A stretch of 64,000 nucleotides of DNA, from NCBI GenBank assembly GCA_015501055.1, contig JADNYV010000024.1, forward strand, positions 124,001 through 188,000, in the 5' to 3' direction. The DNA comes from Mucidula mucida (lineage: Eukaryota > Basidiomycota > Agaricomycetes > Agaricales > Physalacriaceae). A program made the translations under genes and the position numbers. Shown here piece by piece: positions 46,503-56,807 of the stretch; the stretch's first letter is position 1; each line of letters begins with the position of its first letter. The notes under the pieces were generated by a model that was not told the origin of the DNA, ran no database searches, and saw only the letters and a list, made by a program, of their open reading frames with translations.

Positions 46503-47899
46503 ATGGCTCGCCAACCCACGAAGAAAGTTAAAGCCGCTTCTAGCAAGAAGACGTCAGGGAATAACAAAGGTATGTCTGCTTTCTCGTGCCTTCGAGACAG
46601 AGCTGACTGTCATTGTGTAGCTGTCGCTGCTGCCGCCGCTAAGAAGACTCGCGAGAGCAAAAAGAAGGCGACTGCGAATAATGGTGTGCACATTCACTCA
46701 TCCTTGGCTGTAGCCTGGTCGCTAACTGGGATTCAGCAGACGAAGCCAGCACATCCGACGCGCCTGGCACGTCCGCCGATGACAACGACGCACAGACCTC
46801 CTCGCAGGAGACCGACTCTGCCTCTGGCGAATCGGTTGAGCAGCCTGGAGGCTCTCGCCTTCAAACCATTCAACCGACGGCCAACGCAGTCGCCGCCCCT
46901 GCTCAAGATGCGTCGAACGCGTCCGACCCTCCCCCTCGACGCTCTTCTCGCATAGCCGGTGAGAACTTATTCATCTTCTTTGAATGTTCCGTAGTATTCA
47001 TCATACCTTCATTAGCCATCGCTGTTCCAGCTCAAGCTGCCGCGGACGCTGCCCAAGCCCAAGTTTCAGCCAGCGCTGGCGCTGCTCCGAAGGCAAAACG
47101 TGCTCCTCCAAAGAGAAAGGACAAAGGAAAGGGCAAAAGACGCCCAAGTGACGACGATGAAGTCGAGGAAGAGGAAGAGGCCGAGGAGCCTCCTAAGAAG
47201 ACCCGCGCACGTAGAGTTTCTGCTGGTGAGTCCATCGCCCAGCATGTAAGGACAACGGTACTCATGATTTTCTTTCAGCTCGGGACAGCGACAATGAAGA
47301 TGCCAACAACGATAATGTTGAGGACGATGATACGGCTGCCAGTTCGTCGAAGAAGACGCGCGGTCGTAAAGCTCCTGCTGGTTAGTTCCTCTTCTAGCAT
47401 GCAAGGAAACCAATACTCATTGTTTTCTTTCAGCTCGCCCTGCCAAGACTGAAGATAAAGATGATAGCAACGAGAACGACGAGGGCGATGACAATGCTGC
47501 GAGCTCCTCCAAGAAGAAGGGCGGCCGCAAGGCTCCTCCTAGTAAGTCTTCTTCTCAACCTGAAAGGACAACGATACTGACATTTCATCCTTTCAGATCG
47601 GAAAGGCAAGAAGCGCAGCCGCGACGATGATGGCGACGACGACGATTCCTCGACTAGGCGTAAAAGCCAACGCCGCAGAGGCAACAACGGTGCCGCGATA
47701 GGTGAGCATGGTGGTTGTTCGTTTGAAAGACTGTCACTCACACGAGGTTTTAATCCTTTCAGCTGTCGGTGCAAACCCGGGACCAGCGGTCACGGCTCAG
47801 GTTCCAGCCAACTCGGTCACGCCGGCTCAGCCTGCAGTTCCTGCTCCCGCTCCTGTTGTACCTCGAGCTCGAATGATCCTGCCTCCAGCTGTTCTGTGA
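46503..47899 (+). CDS. AT-hook-like basic nuclear protein built from duplicated exons
   Basis: Eight exons (46503-46569, 46621-46683, 46737-46958, 47016-47225, 47279-47380, 47434-47541, 47597-47701, 47763-47899), 337 residues, frame intact; every intron is phase 1. Exons 5 and 6 encode near-repeats: an acidic Asp/Asn/Glu block, AASSSKK, then RGRKAPA or GGRKAPP, similar to an AT-hook core; exon 4 (KKTRARRVSA) and exon 7 (TRRKSQRRRG) end in related basic motifs. Introns 4, 5 and 6 are also alike (same length of 53-55 nt; shared gcatg(t/c)aagga and tactcat...ttttctttcag), so whole intron-exon cassettes were duplicated. Likely DNA- or chromatin-associated; the partner is unknown. Confidence 0.65.
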
Positions 47900-48294
47900 T
47901 TGTGTCTTTCCAACTCTAATCAAGGAGTGGAAACGTAGTTTGTATATAGTCAATCGTCTTCTTCAGTCACCACAAGCTCCTGTAACAATGATTATTAAAT
48001 ACTTCAATTGAGCCCAAGTTTGAGGCTTTCTGCAAACACGTCTATGTAAGCGTGATTTCTTTAGACTGTGCTGCGACTACGCAGCCGTCGGGCACTGGTT
48101 CAGGCGGGAACCACACCGGAAATAGTAATCCGCATATCCGATCGGCCGTTAAGAAATTGGGTTAAGGTTACAGCTTTGTCTTGTACTATCATCAGCATCT
48201 TCATCTCCTGCTATCTCTTCCATAATCCGCGACAGTTATCTCTTGGTTATCAGTTCACCTTTAACTGCTCGTCTACAACTAGGCGGGATCGATA

Positions 48295-50262
48295 ATGTCT
48301 CTGCACGTGAACCTTTCATCGCCTGCGCTGCGAATCGCATACGACAAGGTTGTAAAGGAGCAGGGGATAGACTGGGCGTTGTACACTTACGATGCTGGTA
48401 CGAATGACTTGAAAGTGCAGTCTACGGGCGATGGCGGCCTGGAGGAGCTAGAAGAGGAGTTTAGCGATGGAAGGATCCAATATGCTTTTGTGCGGGTGGT
48501 CGATCCGAATGTGAGCTTTTTACTTTGTTCTATTCCGGCTGTTACCCACTTGGCTGACGTGTTTTTCTGCAGAGCAAACTGCCAAAATTTATTCAGATCA
48601 ACTGGTGTGGTGACGGAGTGCCCGAGGCCAAGAAAGGGCTGTTTCATACACACGCGAGCGCAGTTGGTCGTTTTCTCAGCGGAACACACGTCGTTATCAG
48701 CGCGCGTAATGAAGTTTGTATAACGTCTTTGTTTCGCCATCACTCACTAATCTATGCATTCTACAGTCGGATGTGACGCCAGCTGTTATCATGAAGCGTG
48801 TCGAGGCAGCTTCTGGAGCCAAGTACTCTTTCCAGAAGGAAGCGCCTCGCAAAGCTGAACCCATCGCGCCTGTCGGCAGCTCGTATAAGCCCGTCGGAAA
48901 AGTTGATATCGCTTCCATGAAGCAGGCCGCTCCTCCACCACCTAAACCGAGCATGCCCACTGGCCCTCGACCTACTGGCGCAGGCGGTTTGTACGGCAAG
49001 AAGCCTGGCGGCGGTGCTGTTGAGAGTGCCTGGCCGGAGGAACAGAAAAAGGCTTCACCTGTTGCTGCACCGCCACCGCCATCTGCACCGCGTCCATCGA
49101 TTCCGACCGCACCACGGCCTACTAGTCAGCCCCCGATTGCATCGTATACATCGCTAGCTCAGCCCGTTGAGTCTTCTGTGTCCACCAAGCCTTCGGAGGA
49201 TGACAAAATTGGACCTGTGGGAACTGCGTATACTCCAGTGTCCCTGCCCGCTCCGAAAAAGCTCAAGAATCCATTTGCCAAGTTTGAGCAGCAGGCGCAA
49301 CAACCGGAGCCTGTCAGGTCGTTTGGTGGCGGTGGTGCTACAAAGAAGTTGACTTGGTCTGAACGACAAGCTATGGCCAAGAAGGAACGCGAAGAAGAGG
49401 AGGCCCGTAGCCAATCTGCGAGTGCAGCTGTCCCGCCGCCACCTCCGATGGCTTCCCGCCCTGCTTTCAAAACTGCTGCTGTCGTTGGAGGTGCCGCGGC
49501 TTTGGGAGGTGCTGCCGCTGTCGCTGCATCGCAGTACGAGCCGGAGCCCGAACCCGAACCCGAGCCAGAGGAAGAAGCTTACGAACCTGAGCCTGAGTTT
49601 TCAGCTCCTCCTCCTCCACCTCCTCCACCACCGCCACCCCCGGTTGCCGAGACAGCACCGCCACCGCCGCCCCCGCCCCCGCCTCCCCCTCCGCCCCCGA
49701 TGGCCGAGGCTGCTCCTCCACCCCCTCCTCCACCTCCCCCGCCACCTCCAGCTGCTGCTGCTGCACCTGCAGGCATTACAGCTGTCGTTTTATATGACTA
49801 CGAAGCAACTGAAGACAACGAGATGGCTCTCATTGAGGGTGAAATTATCGGTGAAATTGAAGAGTTAGATGAGGGCTGGTGGAGTGGCGTAAGTTCTGAC
49901 GGCAGGAGAGGAATGTTCCCAGCCAATTACGTCGAACTGAAAGACGTTGGCGAGGAAGCCCAAGTGCAGGAAGAACCTCCTAGAAGCCCATCGCCGCCTC
50001 CTGCGCCAGCAGCTGCAGGAGAAGACGAGGGTATTACAGCTGTTGCGCTTTACGAGTACGTTGTTTTACTCTCTATCTCAAGAAGAACGATCACTGATTC
50101 ATTTTTGGTAGTTACGATGCCACGGAGGATAACGAGCTGACGTTCAAGGAAGGTGATCGGATTATCAAGATTGAGCCTGCAAGTGAAGATTGGTGGCAAG
50201 GTGTGGATGTGCATGGCAGAGAGGGCCTATTCCCGGCGAATTATGTGGAGGTTGTTGAGTGA
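48295..50262 (+). CDS. abp1: Abp1/drebrin-like actin-binding protein (ADF-H, poly-Pro, two SH3)
   Basis: Four exons: 48295-48510, 48573-48713, 48767-50055 and 50112-50262, 598 residues, frame intact. Residues 1-135 form an ADF-homology domain (MSLHVNLSSPALRIAYDKV; IQINWCGDGVPEAKKGLFH; SGTHVVISARNE). A linker with several PVG(S/T)xYxPV motifs follows, then a Glu/Pro repeat and long polyproline runs that could bind profilin or SH3 domains. An SH3 domain follows (VVLYDYEATEDNEMALIEGE ... GMFPANYVEL), then a second SH3 split by the last intron (YDATEDNELTFKEGD ... GLFPANYVEVVE). Abp1 links Arp2/3-driven actin to endocytic patches. Proteins of this family in yeast have one SH3; two here is a notable difference. 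Tail-to-tail with the polyketide synthase remnant. Confidence 0.9.
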
Positions 50263-50436
50263 ATGGACTTTACTACTTTAGGCTCTGGAGAAAAGGAAGG
50301 AAAGATTCGGACTTTCTGCAAGTGTACATCCTGTGTTTAGTTCTACTAGAAACCCAAGGGAGTAATCGTGTGAGCGCCAAAGACGAGAATTGTAAATACA
50401 CCTCGGCCATCGCAAATGAAGCTAGATGAGAATCAT

Positions 50437-53400
50437 TTACGCAGTCATATCATTAGTTACGGCCCACATATAAGACGGCAGGTGCTCCGCAAGCAAAGTC
50501 CGTTCCTTGACCCGCCACCTACTCCAATCCAGAGAACACCCTCTCTCAAAAAGGCCAGCGACGATTTGATGAAAATCGCCACCAACATACTTGCCATGAT
50601 CCTGAGCTTGGGAATCGTCAAGGACGACTACTACGTCACAGAGTGTTTCGACAACCTTAAGAGCTTTCGGGCGCGTTGACTGAGCGTGATTGGACAGCAG
50701 ACCAATAGTTAAAATTCGAGCGGAGGTCATTATCAAGAACCTCGCACAGATGACCGGAGACGACCTTCATTGAAGCATCGCCATTAATTGTTATCGGAGA
50801 TAGGTAGGTCGCACTTGGAAGTTGACCTCGAACCTCCAGTTCTGGGTCGGTTGTTGATAAGGGTAAGATGCTCGAGCTGCAACGTAGGGAATAAAGTCCG
50901 TTCCCGTGTCGTCCCACGAGGCTGCATTCGACGGGACTCCATTAAATGATGTGCTGTTTGAGTTTCTCCTCTGATCCTCGAACAACCACTAGCTCTTCTT
51001 GCGCGTTGTCATCGTACATCTTGAACGCGGCGTACGGAGGTAAGAGTCCAGAGAGTATGCCCGCCAGGTATTCTGTGATCCCTTCTCCTCCAGTCACAGT
51101 AACATCGCAGCCAAGAGCGATGAGGCCTTCAGCAAGGGCGAGCTTCGCCATGTAGCCCTGATAGATCGGTAGCCATTCGTCGCTCTCGTGACCAGCCATG
51201 AAGGAGGAGAGTAATGAATGTCTTTCGGAAGAGACTCCTGCCTCTTCTTTCAAATAGCCCATGATACCAAACCAGATCCCTACTTTGGGTTGCCATGACG
51301 GAGGAAGGGGAAGTAGCACCTGATTCAGCGATGAATGTAGGCATTGAAAGGACCCCCGAAAATACTACCAAATGTATGATCCTGGCCCAATTCTTATCCG
51401 GATCCCAAAAAGGAAGGTGTATCCGCACTTTGTACCAGACCTCGCCAGATACTGGATTTTTATCCGCACAATGTACCAGACCCTTGTGTGGCGCAGGGTC
51501 CTCGGAGACCGAAAAAATGCCAAATTTTGCTCAAGAATCGCGCAAAATCGTCGTTTCAGCACAAAATCACGTAGAGGGACGTAAATTCACGGCTACAAAG
51601 CTGGTGACCCTTGCCGGGGATCAGAGCCTTCAGCCTCCCACCCAAAATCTTATCCGCACTTGACATCAGACCTCTCCAGATGCCCAAATTTTATCCGCAC
51701 ATGGACTCAGACCTTTCCTCCAAAAAGCTCGATTTTTATCCGGAAAGGTACCAAACATAGTCTCAAAAAGTTCAATTTTTATCCGCACAGGGATCATACA
51801 TTTGGTAGTATTTTCGGGGGTCCTGCATTGAAGCAGTTGCTTCCAGTCGCGAACAGCCCACACGACGACAGGAAAATGGGTTCGACTGACTTGAGTTGTC
51901 GCGCAAACAGCAGCAAGCATATTTGCGTGAAGTTGCGGACCCCGGAAAAACTCTATGTGTTTGCGGACAGAAGGCGTGTAGATTTCGCGCAGCGATGATA
52001 AAGATATGAGCTTTTGATGCCGAATCTTTAGGTCGTGTCGAGACGTGCGGCTCGAGGACAGGTTGAAGAAGGACGCCCGCCAAAGTCCCGGAAAGACCGA
52101 ACGAAGATACGATGGAGGTGCGCGTTTGTGTAGGGAACGACGCAACTTTTGATAGCATCGTCGCTCCAGGTACAAGATTCCCGAACTCATCGTTGAACAT
52201 GACATGTCCCGAGGAAGGTTGGGGCGGGATTAGGTTGTTTTTGAGACATAAAATGACCTTCAACACACCTGCCATAGCCGTCAGAACGCTTTTGAGACAG
52301 GATTTGTTTGAATAAAGCTTACTGGCTAACCCAGCACATTCTTCCGTATGTCCAATGACGGCCTTGCAAGAACCTATCACCAGTTTGTCGGCAGTCCTTC
52401 CAAAGACGTCACCAAGAGCTTGAAGCTCAATCGCATCACCAATCTGTGTACCTGTCCCATGTGCTACGAAGATGTGTTAACATTCGATTCATTACTCGTA
52501 CAAGAAAGTAAGTGGCGCTTACCTTCAATCAAGGCTATATCCTTGGAGGAACACTTCCCGCGGTGAAGAACTCTTTTCAGTAGTCGAGTTTGAGCAATAG
52601 CATTCGGTGAAAAGAATCCGAGGGATGTTCCATCCTGGACAACGGCGGTTGCTCTTATGGAAGCGTACGCATGGTCGCAACATCACTGGCCTTCTGGAGG
52701 ACGATAGCCGCTGCGCCCTCGCTAGCAACAAAACCATCTACGGATTGCAAAAAAGGCTCGCATTTGCCGCGTGGAGAAACGATTCCACTAGATGAACGGA
52801 AGATTGCACCTGCTGGATGGTAATGAGTCGTAGACGCAATCACAAGCGCTGCTTCACAATCCCCGTGCTCGATGGCCAGACGAGCTGCAAAATTCTGTGA
52901 GAAGTGTTTCTATGTCGGGAAAAACAAGCGTGACCTTGATGTATAGCAACAGCACTACTAGAGCAGGCAGTCTTGACCTCCATTGTTGGTCCAGTCAGGT
53001 TTAAGAAATAAGAAAGCCGCGCTCCTACAGCGTCATCCGCGGAACCGTACATCGATGTCGCGTAATCTAAACGAGAATGATCAGCATACCGCGCGAGTTG
53101 ATGATGAGGCACTCACCATCTACGTTGTGGTCAGCAGCCCGCCGTAGATTCCATCTTAAATCATTCACGCTCGTGAACACCCCCATTCCTTCCATTTAAC
53201 GAATGAGGAGCGATACCTGCATCTTCGATAGCTTGATAACCCAACTGAAGAACCAAACGAGCATTCACGCTCATTCCCTCAGCCTCTTTGGGAGAAAACC
53301 CAAAGAACTCAGCGAAAGAAGAGACATTGTCCGTATTTGAGGGACCTAGCCACCTCCCCATGTTAATGCCCCTGGAACAAAACAACACCGCTAAGAAGTA
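50437..53400 (-). pseudogene. polyketide synthase remnant: KS and degenerate AT, split by a MITE
   Basis: Minus-strand exons show an iterative type I ketosynthase: FFGFSPKEAEGMSVNARLVL and AIEDAGIAPHSL, MYGSADDAVGARLSYFLNLTG, active-site TACSSS, FVASEGAAAIVLQKASD, HGTGTQIGDAIE (catalytic His), VIGSCKAVIGHTEECAG (second His) and SFGLSGTLAGVL. The linker and an acyltransferase-like region follow, where the usual GHSxG is replaced by GGEGI, and the AT end FERGCSLDW with LPSYMW, before a stop at 50437. No DH, KR, ER or ACP domain follows, so the enzyme is cut short. Frame changes occur near 52690 (after QKASD) and 51990. A 476-bp element (51349-51824) interrupts the linker/AT coding. The upstream limit is uncertain. 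Product unknown. Confidence 0.7.
51349..51824. mobile_element. hAT-type MITE inserted in the polyketide synthase remnant
   Basis: 476 bp bounded by perfect 34-bp inverted repeats (51349-51382 and 51791-51824, starting aggacccccgaaaatactac) and by an exact 8-bp duplication gcattgaa (51341-51348 and 51825-51832). An 8-bp duplication is the mark of hAT transposition. The interior has no transposase but carries several copies of a short motif, ttatccgcac followed by a(c/t)cagacc, near both ends, such as a transposase might bind. Taking out the element plus one duplicate leaves the host frame open across the site. Confidence 0.85.
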
Positions 53401-53702
53401 CCCAAAGATACTCCCTTGTACCAGATTGTTTTGGCATTGCCGCCATGGCTAATGATAGCGAACATCGACGGATGTTGGTGCACTGAAGTGGACGCGTCGA
53501 ACCGAGCACGTGCAGACGGCTCACAGCGGCAAACACATCGGACCTTGAATAGCCTGAATCGAGGATGCCCATAAGACCCCCGCCTATGAAACCAGTCTAT
53601 GGTGGTTGGCAACCGGGCCAGAAATTGGTGATCAAATCAAGAAAGTGGTCTTGCCCAAAAAGGAAACTCCTGCCAAACGGGATCCAAAGAGCTGATTCCT
53701 CT

Positions 53703-54681
53703 CAGACTCCTTCCCAGCCGTTCTTGGGTGTAGAAAAAACACTGTTCTGTGGCGTTCTAGATATGTAGATAGAGAATGATACTGATTTGACCTTCTTGAT
53801 ATGACGGAATGCCGGACTACGGATCGAATATACCCCTTGATGTACTTACTTAATCCGAACCTTATTGTGTTTTTTCTAACACCCAAGAACGACTGGCATA
53901 ACTTGGCAGCCTTGTTTGTTTGGCAACGGCTTCTATTCACTCTTCGCCTCACGTGGATACATCATTTTGGTCAGAATACGTCTACGCGCACACGACGCGT
54001 ACTGGCCTCATGGTACCCATCCCTCATGATATGCCGAAGGACGACAAAAAGGCCGGTGATAGGGTTCAGAAGGCCTTCGGATTTCGGCCCTGCCTCTGGC
54101 AGCTCAAGGTTGTACGTGGGAGCTGTCCACTTCGACAAGGTCTGGCATTTCCTCATCGCTGTCGTCGATGTCTACGATGGTTTGGCTATTGTAGATAAGC
54201 TTGTGTGGCGGACATTCATCAAGTATAACAACTTACATTGCTTGCGGATTTAACCAGACTGTAATGAGTTGGATGAGCTGATAGAGCGATTCAAGCATGT
54301 TGGCTGCGATTAGGACCCGAAATGCATCATGATTTCTTTTATTCTCTCTACCGCAAGGCTTGCATGAGGCGGGGCCAGGCGGGGATGGACTGATGGTGGC
54401 TGTACCCTCAAGCCCCTAACCAATCTCGTGACCGTTGGCGTTGCCTGAACCAGGAACCATGTCATTGCCAAATAAACAAGGGCGGCGAATTGTGCCAGTC
54501 GCTCTTGGGTGTTAGAAAAAACACAATAAGGTTCAGATCACATAAGCACATCAAGGGTACATTGGATCCGGACTTCGGCATTGCGCTCATATCCATCGAC
54601 TCATATCAACTCATTCTCAACTTGTATCTACGCCACAGGATTTGTTTTTTCTACACCCAAGAGCGGCTGGGAAGGAGTCTG
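53703..54681. mobile_element. foldback hAT-like element with about 220-bp inverted arms
   Basis: Left arm 53703-53926 and right arm 54465-54681 are inverted copies (roughly 80-85 percent alike by eye), both ending in cagactccttcccagccg at the outer tips. Exact 8-bp duplications attcctct flank it (53695-53702 and 54682-54689). Each arm also folds on itself through cttgggtgt(t)agaaaaaac and its complement. The 538-bp centre shows no recognisable transposase. Confidence 0.75.
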
Positions 54682-55380
54682 ATTCCTCTGCGAAGTTTGG
54701 AGCTCGTAACGTCACATCTCAGTCCTTGGGAAAAATTCGAAAATTCTTAGAATATTCCTTGAATAAAAGTTATGGTTGCAGATTTCTTATTTACATATTG
54801 AAAGGGCTGCTGGATGACTCTACTACTTGAAGAGAAGCAAAAGAAAAAAATCTGCAACGATAACTTTCTTGAGATGCATCATGCCATGCTTTTCTTCCAT
54901 ACAAACCTGTCCCAAAAGTGAGGTGGGAGGCCAGCAATTCAGCCTCAAGTACGTGACCACAGCCTCAGCCAGCGTCGGAGTTTGAATTTGGTGACCATTG
55001 CCGACCACCACAGTCTAGAATCATTCGATTACTTATCGAACTAGTCACATGACCGTTCTTTGGTTGTCATATTGCCCCTATTTGGTCGCTCTGCCCTCAA
55101 ACTCGAACCACGCGCGGCTGTTTCACGATATTGAGCAATCTGTGAGCAACGCAAGTACCTCCCATACTTATCACAGCTTATTCTTCTTGTTGTCTTCTTA
55201 TTTCATGCCCACGAGGAATCAGGACCGGGAGTACTTTCCTAGCGACACACCGAGTCGCATACGCTCCTTGCATCGGCCTGAAAATCCTAGAATGGCGTAC
55301 CAAGATGGCAAGAGGACAAAAATAACAAGGTTTCCACCCTACATCGTGGACAAAAAAAGACTAGACTCGTGCTCGGTAAT
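54682..55380. other. interval between two hAT-like elements, no gene recognised
   Basis: Only unsupported frames (for example 55049-55528), without domain or splice evidence. Confidence 0.4.
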
Positions 55381-56185
55381 TAGTGCTGCCGCGAGTCGAG
55401 TCGAGCTCAGATCGAGCGAGAAGACCCGGGTGAGCTGGCTTGTTTGGAACGAGTGGACAACGAGTTCAGATCAAGCTGCCTCAAGCCCAAGACCCAAAAT
55501 GGCAAGTCGGCACAACGGCATGTACTGAGAGCTCGTCGTCTTCACCAAGTCTTCAACATCTCGTTCGTGGACTCAGAATAGCATTCGATAAAGTACTATA
55601 CACATAAGTGAATATGAGAAGTATTATACGAAGTATGAACAATCTATATTAGGTAAGTAGAGGTAACACTAGACAGCAGAATTAATCAGTTTCCAAAGGT
55701 CGTCGATTTGACCATGGCTTATAAGGTGTTCTATGGTAGACGGAGGAATATTAATCACCTCCAACTCCTCTGAGGTACAAACAAGGTCACCAAAGAATGA
55801 TAAACGGTCTGCACGGAACGAAAATTTAAGTATCTGGAGAACTTCCATTAGAATAGGTGAAATAGCAGCACGTCGGAGACCATCCGTCTCTTTACTTGAC
55901 GAAAAGACACGTTCGCAAGGGACAGCTGATGCCTGGCGTCGTTACCAACCAACGGTCACCCCACTATTGAAATGCGTAAAAGAGTCGATTTTTACAGCAG
56001 TGAAGCGTGAACAAAGATGAACATGATGATAGATAGATTGAAAGATATTAAAGTCCCGCACTGATGTGCATCACGCAGGCTGACAGAGCGAGTTGATGGA
56101 CTCGCTTCCTCAGTTACCATATCAAGTAACGAGCGAGTCGACTCGAGTTCAGGGTCCGAGTTGAACTCGACTCACGGCAGCACTA
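55381..56185. mobile_element. internally deleted hAT transposon
   Basis: 805 bp with 21-bp inverted repeats (tagtgctgccgcgagtcgag at the left; one mismatch at the right) and exact 8-bp duplications tcggtaat (55373-55380 and 56186-56193). GAGTCGA-type subterminal motifs occur near both ends. Inside, on the minus strand, is the C-terminal end of a hAT transposase (separate entry); the catalytic region is gone, so the element cannot move by itself. Confidence 0.85.
55670..55945 (-). pseudogene. hAT transposase fragment, C-terminal dimerisation region
   Basis: The minus-strand frame reads ASAVPCERVFSSSKETDGLR, then RAAISPILMEVLQILKFSFR, and ends LWKLINSAV-stop. The A-S-x-V-P-(C/S)-E-R-x-F-S motif and the following I-S-x-x-L-M-x-x-L-Q-x-L-K are the hAT dimerisation signature. 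The upstream W-W motif region is fused abruptly and contains a stop. RNase H-fold and BED zinc-finger parts are absent. Confidence 0.8.
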
Positions 56186-56734
56186 TCGGTAATACGGACT
56201 TGTTCGCGTCTTGTGGCTTCAAAGGCACCTGGACGCGATGACCGACGGTTCGAACGCAAATGACAGTCTAGGTACCCCTATCGTCGTCACTCGCGCAACG
56301 CTTGAATCACGGACGGCAAATAAGCATATGGAACGGATGCTGAAGGTCGGATTAATCCAGCCTTTTGAGTGCCTTTACGCGCTTCGACATCATTTGCCAT
56401 CATCTGCACAGGCACGGGAGTTCCTACGATTAGGTGAAATCTGCTGGCTCCAGTGGTTCTGCAGGTTTCTTAATGAATCTCTGATGCTTCTGTGGGCAGC
56501 GTACAAGCTCCAACTCGGACACACAGGTTCTTGGAGCGCGACTTAGGTTCGCATAAATCACGATTTGAGCGTTTACTGTAATGTTCCTGTGTTATGCAAA
56601 CCTATCTTCTCCATCAGCCAACCCCATTTGTATCTCCATAACATCGGCTTCGACCTGCTTCGACTTGCACTTTCAAACAGTAGACCACATGCAACATGTC
56701 TCGATTCCGGGATCACGATACACCATTTGCGATG
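56186..56734. other. upstream region of the GH43 gene; unassigned frame
   Basis: A frame at 56239-56546 (MTDGSNANDSLGTPIVVTRA) has no recognisable domain. It may be chance or a small gene. Confidence 0.3.
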
Positions 56735-56742
56735 CTTATAAG
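56735..56742 (+). promoter_or_regulatory. TATA-like element of the GH43 gene
   Basis: CTTATAAG about 70 bp before the ATG at 56808. Spacing is plausible; no further support. Confidence 0.3.
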
Positions 56743-56807
56743 CTGCTTCTCTTCGTGAATAGGTTTCCCATCCGCGGTTCTCTGCCATACCCCACGCTCC
56801 TTGCAAC

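Noticed and set aside
49579..49776. Minus-strand Gly-rich open frame
   Set aside because: Exact antisense of the polyproline codons of the actin-binding protein; no independent support.
55049..55528. 159-codon plus-strand frame next to the hAT element
   Set aside because: No domain, and it runs across the element boundary and target duplication, so it cannot be an old gene.
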